NCBI GenBank assembly: GCA_964545075.1
Contig: CAZJFS010000174.1
Coordinates: 1 to 9,161, forward strand
Length of the DNA: 9,161 nt
DNA from: DAOPXV01 sp035352535
GTDB lineage: Bacteria; Muiribacteriota; UBA9980
Direction of reading: 5' to 3'
This document shows, one piece after another, positions 4,792-9,161 of the stretch. The first letter of the stretch is position 1. Each line of letters begins with the position of its first letter. The translations under genes and the position numbers were made by a program. The notes beneath the pieces are model-generated. The model was not told the DNA's origin and did no database searches. It worked only from the letters and a program-made list of their open reading frames with translations.

Positions 4792-7456
4792 TTTTGCGTG
4801 AATCCTGAAAAATGTTGTATTTGTTCATTTTGCGCCACAGCTGTATCCGGCTTATGTTCAGACTTTTGGATGCTTCATTCCTGTTGCCATTGGACAGTTC
4901 CAGGGCTTGAATTATCGCGTCTCTTTCGGTGACGTTCCTGATGTCTTTCAGGTGTTTCTTTTGAGAAACATTCGCCTTGGCTGTCGATGATTTTTCCGCC
5001 GGGGCGGAAGCTTTAGAAAATGAAGTGTATTCTTCGGGGAAATGTTCTTTTTTTAAAGTTGTTCCGTTGCAGAAAACGTAGGCGGATTCGAGCATATTTT
5101 GGAGTTCCCTGACATTTCCGGGGAAGTCGTATTTCATAATTAATTCAAGCGCTTCGGAAGATATTTTTGTTACATTTTTGAAATATTTATCGTTCAGAAT
5201 TTGAATAAAATAATTAGTTAGTAATTCAATGTCTTCGCGGCGTTCTATGAGCGGCGGCATTTTTATGCTGACTATTTTCAACCTGAAATAAAGATCGAGC
5301 CTGAATTTTTTTTCCCGTACCATTTTCGATAAATCGTTATTGGTGGCGGCTATTATTCTGACGTCGGCATTGCGTATCTCGTTTGATCCGAGCGGAGAGT
5401 ATTTTTTTTCTTCAATGACCTGAAGAAGCTTGACCTGAAGAGAAAGCGGCATTTCGCCGATCTCGTCCAAGACCACGATGCCGCCCGAAGCGGATTCGAA
5501 TTTTCCCGGTTTGTCTTTCCGGGCGTCGGTAAAAGCGCCTTTGGTATAGCCAAAAAGCTCTGATTCGAGAAGCGTTTCCGGTATCGCGCCGCAGTTGACT
5601 ATTACGAACGGTTTGGAGCTTCTGGGCGATACTTTGTGGATGAGGCAGGCCACGAGATTTTTTCCGGTTCCGGACGGCCCTTCGATCAATATGTTGCAGT
5701 CGCTTTCCGAAACTATGGGTATGATATCCATAATTTTTTTTATTTGCGGGCTTTTGCCGATCAAATTATGAAAACTGGATTTTTCAAAGAGCTCTGATTT
5801 TATTATGGAGACTTCCTTTTCAATTTTTTGACGGATTAAAATATTTGACATTATCTCGCTGACGATTTTAAGCATTGTAATATCTTCGTCCGGCCAGACT
5901 TTTTCATGTCTGACCGAATCGAAACCGATGAAACCTATAGGCGCTTTTTCGGATATTATCGGGACGGAAACAAGCGATTTGATCGATTCGGCCATAAGCA
6001 GTTTCCTTTCGTGTTCGGCTTCCGGCGGAAGATTTTTGATGTTGGCGACATAATTGATCTCGAATTTTTCAAGTTTTTTACCCCAGTACGAATCGATAAA
6101 GAAGGGGATGTTCTGGTTTTGTGATATCATGGGTTCGATGCCTTTGCGGCACCATTCGTGGGTGTTAGACATCATAGTGATGTTTTCGTCGAATAAAAAG
6201 ATGTAACATCTGTCCACTCCGCTGAAGTTGCCGATTTCACCTAATGCCGCAGTTATCTCGCCGTCTATATCCGCGAGTTTTACGTCGGTGAATTTGGTCA
6301 AAAGCTTTAAAAGCAGGTTTTCCCATTCAAGTCTGTATTTTAAGATGTCTTCGTCGCGTTTTCGCTCGGTGATATTGCGGGCTATTCCTACCGTGCCTAT
6401 AATATTTTTATTCTGATCGTAAAGCGGAGATTTAACGGTTTCAATATAATTTTCAACGCCGCCGAGTGGCTTTACAAGTGTTTCGAATCTTTTCTTTTTC
6501 TTACTGTTTGCTATTTCAAGATCCTGCGAGATTAATTTAATGGCGGTTTCAGTTTCGAAAATTTCAAGATCGCTTTTTCCGACGATATGTTCCGCTTTTG
6601 TGCCGAGATATTTTTCGAGAGCTGAATTTATGAATACATAGCGATTTTTAATGTCCTTGATCCATGCCCTGTCGTCCATGTTGTCAAGAATCGATCTTAG
6701 TTTGCTCTCATTTTTTTTCAGTTCGCTTTCGCTTTTTTTTCGCGCCGAAATATCCCGGCAGGCACTTATTATCATTTCCATTGCGCCGTTTTTCGTGACA
6801 GGTGTCGAGCAAGTTTCGGCCGTTATATATTTTCCTGATTTAGTAAGGAATCTGATCTCGGCGGTTACATTTTCACCGTCGCTAAGCTTATTGAAATCGG
6901 CTAATAACTTTTCGAGTTCGGAAGGATGGCTGAAAAATGTGAAGTGTTTGCCCACTAATTCGGATCTATTCCAACCGCTAAGTTTTTCGAGTGCGCTATT
7001 TGCGTCCAGGATCAAGCCGTTTTTTTTAAGCAGGCATAATGGTTCGGGTATGAGATCAACTATTGCCCTGCAGTTTTCGAATAATAAATCTCCTGGTTCG
7101 GCTGCCGAAGGGCTGTCCGAGACTGTAATATGTATGGTGGTCTCATTGCCTTGCCTGATGCGGGTTAATGTGATTTCGAGTTCTTTTTCGAAAATGTTTT
7201 TGAAATGTCTTGAACATTTAAATGAGATGATGTCATCCTCGGCGGAGGAATTAAATGTAGCTAAAATGTAACAAAGCTCTTCTTCGGCTATTTCAGGAAG
7301 CCTTAAAAGGATTAGGTCAGAGCGCATAAGGCAGAAAAGATCGCACGCTGAGTTATTGGCATCGATTATTTTCATTTCTTCGGGTTTGACCAAAAGCCCT
7401 GGTCGCCTGTCGGCATTAAATATGAGACGATATGTTTTTTCTTTTTCTGACGTCAT
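4787..7456 (-). CDS. PAS/GAF-containing sigma-54-dependent transcriptional activator
   Basis: The 889-residue product is a one-component sensor-activator. The N-terminal region (about 5-115) looks like a degenerate PAS domain. PAS domains at about 126-240 and 250-365 each end in the usual PAC-type motif (CRDISARKKSE, ARNITERKRDE), and a GAF domain spans about 375-545. The AAA+ core (about 560-800) has Walker A GPSGTGK (593-599), the sigma-54 loop as GAFTDA (640-645, canonical GAFTGA), Walker B VVLDE (661-665), sensor I AATN, FRLDLYFRL (718-726) with the likely arginine fingers, and PGNVRELQ (779-786). A low-complexity Ala/Ser linker leads to a Fis-type HTH, about 855-880. No membrane segment is visible, so it should sense a soluble ligand, cofactor or redox state. 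ATG at 7456 is preceded by a weak AAAAGG 8 nt upstream. The adjacent kinase gene has a sigma-54-like promoter and is the most obvious target. The gene is divergent from rsmH. Confidence 0.93.
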   Translation of the reverse strand: MTSEKEKTYRLIFNADRRPGLLVKPEEMKIIDANNSACDLFCLMRSDLILLRLPEIAEEELCYILATFNSSAEDDIISFKCSRHFKNIFEKELEITLTRIRQGNETTIHITVSDSPSAAEPGDLLFENCRAIVDLIPEPLCLLKKNGLILDANSALEKLSGWNRSELVGKHFTFFSHPSELEKLLADFNKLSDGENVTAEIRFLTKSGKYITAETCSTPVTKNGAMEMIISACRDISARKKSESELKKNESKLRSILDNMDDRAWIKDIKNRYVFINSALEKYLGTKAEHIVGKSDLEIFETETAIKLISQDLEIANSKKKKRFETLVKPLGGVENYIETVKSPLYDQNKNIIGTVGIARNITERKRDEDILKYRLEWENLLLKLLTKFTDVKLADIDGEITAALGEIGNFSGVDRCYIFLFDENITMMSNTHEWCRKGIEPMISQNQNIPFFIDSYWGKKLEKFEINYVANIKNLPPEAEHERKLLMAESIKSLVSVPIISEKAPIGFIGFDSVRHEKVWPDEDITMLKIVSEIMSNILIRQKIEKEVSIIKSELFEKSSFHNLIGKSPQIKKIMDIIPIVSESDCNILIEGPSGTGKNLVACLIHKVSPRSSKPFVIVNCGAIPETLLESELFGYTKGAFTDARKDKPGKFESASGGIVVLDEIGEMPLSLQVKLLQVIEEKKYSPLGSNEIRNADVRIIAATNNDLSKMVREKKFRLDLYFRLKIVSIKMPPLIERREDIELLTNYFIQILNDKYFKNVTKISSEALELIMKYDFPGNVRELQNMLESAYVFCNGTTLKKEHFPEEYTSFSKASAPAEKSSTAKANVSQKKHLKDIRNVTERDAIIQALELSNGNRNEASKSLNISRIQLWRKMNKYNIFQDSRKT

Positions 7457-7524
7457 TTTTAAAGCCTTTTAAGGTAAAATCAACCGTGTATCAATTTAGA
7501 AACATCGATGAAAGTCTACCACAT

Positions 7525-7535
7525 TATCACTGATA
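7525..7535. repeat. 11-bp palindrome in the divergent activator/rsmH intergenic region
   Basis: TATCACTGATA is symmetric about its central C. The same half-sites, TATCA and TGATA, occur 9 bases apart at 4628-4646, near the predicted kinase transcription start. It could be an operator, but short AT-rich palindromes arise easily by chance. Confidence 0.25.
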
Positions 7536-7600
7536 TGTAAATCGAAAAATAAATAATTGAAGGCTAATGTTTGAAAACTTATATAAAATACACTTTTTTA

Positions 7601-7629
7601 TTGATTTATTTGACGATTTGTAGTATAAT
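7601..7629 (+). promoter_or_regulatory. Sigma-70-type promoter of the rsmH-ftsL-ftsI operon
   Basis: TTGATT (7601-7606) and a perfect TATAAT (7624-7629) are separated by 17 bases. The predicted transcription start, about 7 bases past the -10, is 7636-7637, coinciding with the chosen rsmH ATG. No Shine-Dalgarno sequence lies between the -10 and that ATG. Confidence 0.6.
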
Positions 7630-7636
7630 TTTTCCT

Positions 7637-8620
7637 ATGATAAAAACAAGTGAACATATTGGCGGACACGTACCCGTGCTGCTTGAGCCGGTCATAGATA
7701 ATTTTTTAATGCTCGAAAAAGTTTATAAAGCTAGCGGCAGAAACTACTTCATAGACATGACATTCGGCCTCGGCGGCCATTCGGCGGCTCTTCTTGAAAA
7801 ATACGAATGGCTTAAAATAATCGCTCTCGACGCTGATTTGAAAACATGCGAGATGGGGCTTTCAAAATATCAAAATCATGTGGCTTCAGGCCGCCTTCAA
7901 ATTATCAAGGGAAATTTTTCCACGTTTGAAACTTTAATACCGGAACCCATTTTAAAAAGCAGTCTTGGCGCGATAGCCGATTTCGGCATTTCGAACTTTC
8001 AGTTGCTCGCTCCCGGACGCGGTTTTTCCTTCGATGATTCCGAATCGCTGGACATGAGAATAGATAACGTTTCCGGTTCCGAAACCGCTGAAGAAGTTTT
8101 AAATACCTATTCGCAGGGCGAACTGGCCGATATCTTTTATCACTTAGGCGATGAGCGGCTGTCCAGGGAGATATCTTCCGCTGTAATAAAGCGCAGGTCC
8201 GCTTCGAGAATAAAGTCATGCAGCGAGTTTGCGGAAATAGTAAGAAGCGTTTATAAACGGCATCCGTCCATTCGCATGGAAATAGATTTCGCGACGAAAG
8301 CTGTCATGGCGCTTCGCATATTCGTAAACGACGAATTTAAAAATATCGAAGAGATGTTGAAAAAGACGCCGGTATTTTTTCCATCCGGCTCAATGCTCTT
8401 TATGATCAGTTTCCATTCGAACGAAGATCGGCGCGTCAAAGAATTCATCGTGGATCAAAGCAAAGATTGCGTCTGTCCGACATCTATTCCGGTATGCAGA
8501 TGCGATCACCGCGCTCGAGTTCGTTCGGTAACTCGAAAACCGTTAACCGCAAGCGACGTTGAGATGCGCGCCAATCCGAGAAGCAGATCGGCCAAAATGA
8601 GAATATACGAAATAATTTAA
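7637..8620 (+). CDS. rsmH: 16S rRNA (cytosine(1402)-N(4))-methyltransferase RsmH (MraW)
   Basis: RsmH uses S-adenosylmethionine to methylate N4 of C1402 in the ribosomal decoding centre. The 327-residue product has the family landmarks in order: HVPVLLEP (11-18), the SAM-binding DMTFGLGGHS (40-49), ALDAD (63-67), ADFGISNFQL (114-123, usually DLGVSSPQL), GFSFDDSESLDMR (129-141), ALRIFVNDE (225-233), SFHSNEDRRVK (258-268), a Cys-rich CVCPTSIPVCRC (278-289) and the C-terminal NPRSRSAKMR (313-322). A start at TTG 7571 would add 22 hydrophobic residues that are out of place in a cytosolic enzyme, although a GAAGG lies before it. ATG 7637 gives the normal distance to HVPVLL and coincides with the predicted transcription start, suggesting a leaderless message. 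ftsL follows after 19 bp. There is no mraZ upstream. Confidence 0.96.
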   Translation: MIKTSEHIGGHVPVLLEPVIDNFLMLEKVYKASGRNYFIDMTFGLGGHSAALLEKYEWLKIIALDADLKTCEMGLSKYQNHVASGRLQIIKGNFSTFETLIPEPILKSSLGAIADFGISNFQLLAPGRGFSFDDSESLDMRIDNVSGSETAEEVLNTYSQGELADIFYHLGDERLSREISSAVIKRRSASRIKSCSEFAEIVRSVYKRHPSIRMEIDFATKAVMALRIFVNDEFKNIEEMLKKTPVFFPSGSMLFMISFHSNEDRRVKEFIVDQSKDCVCPTSIPVCRCDHRARVRSVTRKPLTASDVEMRANPRSRSAKMRIYEII

Positions 8621-8639
8621 TTAAAAACGGACGATAAAA

Positions 8640-9014
8640 ATGGACAATCAGGAAATAGTGATAGCCAGAAAACCATTATACATAAGAAGAATTTCGGAAG
8701 GCAGGAAGAATGTCGTGCTATTTTACATGCTTATCGCGGTACTTTTCTGCACAATGATACTCGCTTACGTCTGGTCATTCGTCAAAATGGTTGAAATAAA
8801 GGTCGGTCTCAATAAAATTTCTAACGAATACAAAGATATTTTAAAGGAACACGACAAGCTGATGGCCGAACGCGCGAAGCTTTCGGCGACAAACCGCATC
8901 GAGGAGATGGCGAAAGGAAAGCTCAAGATGACCCTTCCTACAAGGGTGGAGTATGTTTCGCTTCTTCAGAATTATTATGGCGCGACGAACGAAAATGCGC
9001 TTAAAACGCAGTAG
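8640..9014 (+). CDS. ftsL: Cell division protein FtsL-like
   Basis: The 124-residue product has the small bitopic FtsL/DivIC layout: a basic cytoplasmic N-terminus (1-24), one membrane helix (about 25-47), then a coiled-coil-prone segment (about 48-83) ending in the RIEEMAKGKLKMTLPT region (86-101), typical of FtsL. In the family it pairs with FtsB in the periplasm and activates FtsW/FtsI at the septum. FtsL sequences are poorly conserved, so the call rests on topology and position: immediately after rsmH (19 bp) and 3 bp before an ftsI-like gene, the standard dcw order. The Shine-Dalgarno is weak (GGAC, 8630-8633). Confidence 0.88.
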   Translation: MDNQEIVIARKPLYIRRISEGRKNVVLFYMLIAVLFCTMILAYVWSFVKMVEIKVGLNKISNEYKDILKEHDKLMAERAKLSATNRIEEMAKGKLKMTLPTRVEYVSLLQNYYGATNENALKTQ

Positions 9015-9017
9015 AAA

Positions 9018-9161
9018 ATGTATTATAACTTTGTAGACATACTTGATGTTCATAAAAGAAGGCTCGTGTTCGTAGGCGCGATAACCTGCCTTTTCGTTCT
9101 TCTGATCATAAGACGCCTCTACGTCGTGCAGATTATAGAGCATGACAAGTGGGACGATGCA
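9018..9161 (+). CDS. ftsI: FtsI-type penicillin-binding protein, N-terminus only (cut by window edge)
   Basis: ATG at 9018, 3 bp after the ftsL stop, opens a frame that runs off the right edge (48 codons). It encodes a basic stretch (HKRRL, 12-16), a hydrophobic segment (about 17-31) and IIRRLYVVQI (30-39), the usual signal-anchor and RL..LQI pattern at the start of class B penicillin-binding proteins. The transpeptidase domain lies outside the window, so the assignment depends on this N-terminal pattern plus the rsmH-ftsL-ftsI gene order. A sporulation-type paralogue (spoVD) cannot be excluded from this fragment. Confidence 0.78.
   Translation, partial: MYYNFVDILDVHKRRLVFVGAITCLFVLLIIRRLYVVQIIEHDKWDDA

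Noticed and set aside
4590..4838. Two short overlapping frames across the activator/kinase gap (plus 4590-4808, minus 4656-4838)
   Set aside because: Both overlap well-supported genes at their ends and the regulatory elements in the gap; neither has a recognisable product or convincing ribosome-binding site.
6651..7271. 206-codon plus-strand open frame
   Set aside because: It is antisense to the PAS region of the 889-aa activator, is Ser/Phe-rich as expected for a reverse-strand shadow, and has no convincing domain.
7567..7623. 18-codon frame with ATG at 7567 upstream of rsmH
   Set aside because: The GAAGG is only 3 nt from the ATG, the peptide shows no attenuator features, and the rsmH promoter appears to lie inside or after it.
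7571..7636. TTG start giving RsmH a 22-residue hydrophobic N-terminal extension
   Set aside because: A signal-like segment does not fit a cytosolic rRNA methyltransferase, and a good promoter lies within this stretch.
1..9161. CRISPR arrays, insertion sequences, tRNA or rRNA genes, riboswitches
   Set aside because: No regularly spaced repeats, transposase or integrase motifs, tRNA-like cloverleaf or conserved RNA element was recognised; nearly all sequence is accounted for by protein genes.

Overview
The window looks like a chromosomal segment of a moderately AT-rich, diderm-type bacterium with heavy use of sigma-54 (RpoN) activators and phosphorelay signalling. It carries seven complete genes, two genes cut by the window edges, and no mobile element, CRISPR array, tRNA or rRNA that I can see. 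A phylum cannot be assigned from the sequence alone. The sigma-54 activators, the MltG variant and the dcw genes would fit a deltaproteobacterial-grade or candidate-phylum lineage. No gene-free stretch exceeds 300 bases; the longest gaps are 4618-4786 and 7457-7636, and both hold regulatory sequence.

Layout. (1) Plus strand, 2-2620: the C-terminal half of a sigma-54 activator, then mltG (endolytic murein transglycosylase), then an unusual protein joining a staphylococcal-nuclease-like domain to a winged-helix domain. (2) Minus strand, 7456-2628, in transcription order: an 889-aa PAS/GAF/sigma-54 activator, a soluble hybrid histidine kinase with receiver and HPt domains, and an HU-type nucleoid protein. 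This block converges on the first with only 7 bp between stop codons. (3) Plus strand, 7637-9161: rsmH, ftsL and the beginning of an ftsI-type penicillin-binding protein. This is the classical start of a division and cell-wall (dcw) cluster, here lacking mraZ and divergent from the sigma-54 activator.

Most interesting region. The 169-bp gap between the 889-aa activator and the hybrid kinase appears to be a compact control region. Reading on the minus strand it has an imperfect 18-19-base direct repeat and an overlapping dyad (candidate enhancer), then an intrinsic-terminator-like hairpin, then a -24/-12 element with exact GG-N10-GC spacing, then a good Shine-Dalgarno sequence and the kinase start. 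The simplest model is that the upstream activator, after sensing through its PAS/GAF domains, binds the repeats and turns on the kinase gene, and perhaps HU. The kinase is itself odd: its phospho-acceptor His, receiver Asp and HPt His are intact, but its ATP-binding domain has lost the N-box Asn and both glycine boxes. It may therefore relay phosphate rather than generate it.

Other points of note are a probable leaderless start for rsmH, a non-ATG start for mltG that a one-base homopolymer change would turn into an ATG start, and a GAFTDA variant of the sigma-54 contact loop in the 889-aa activator.
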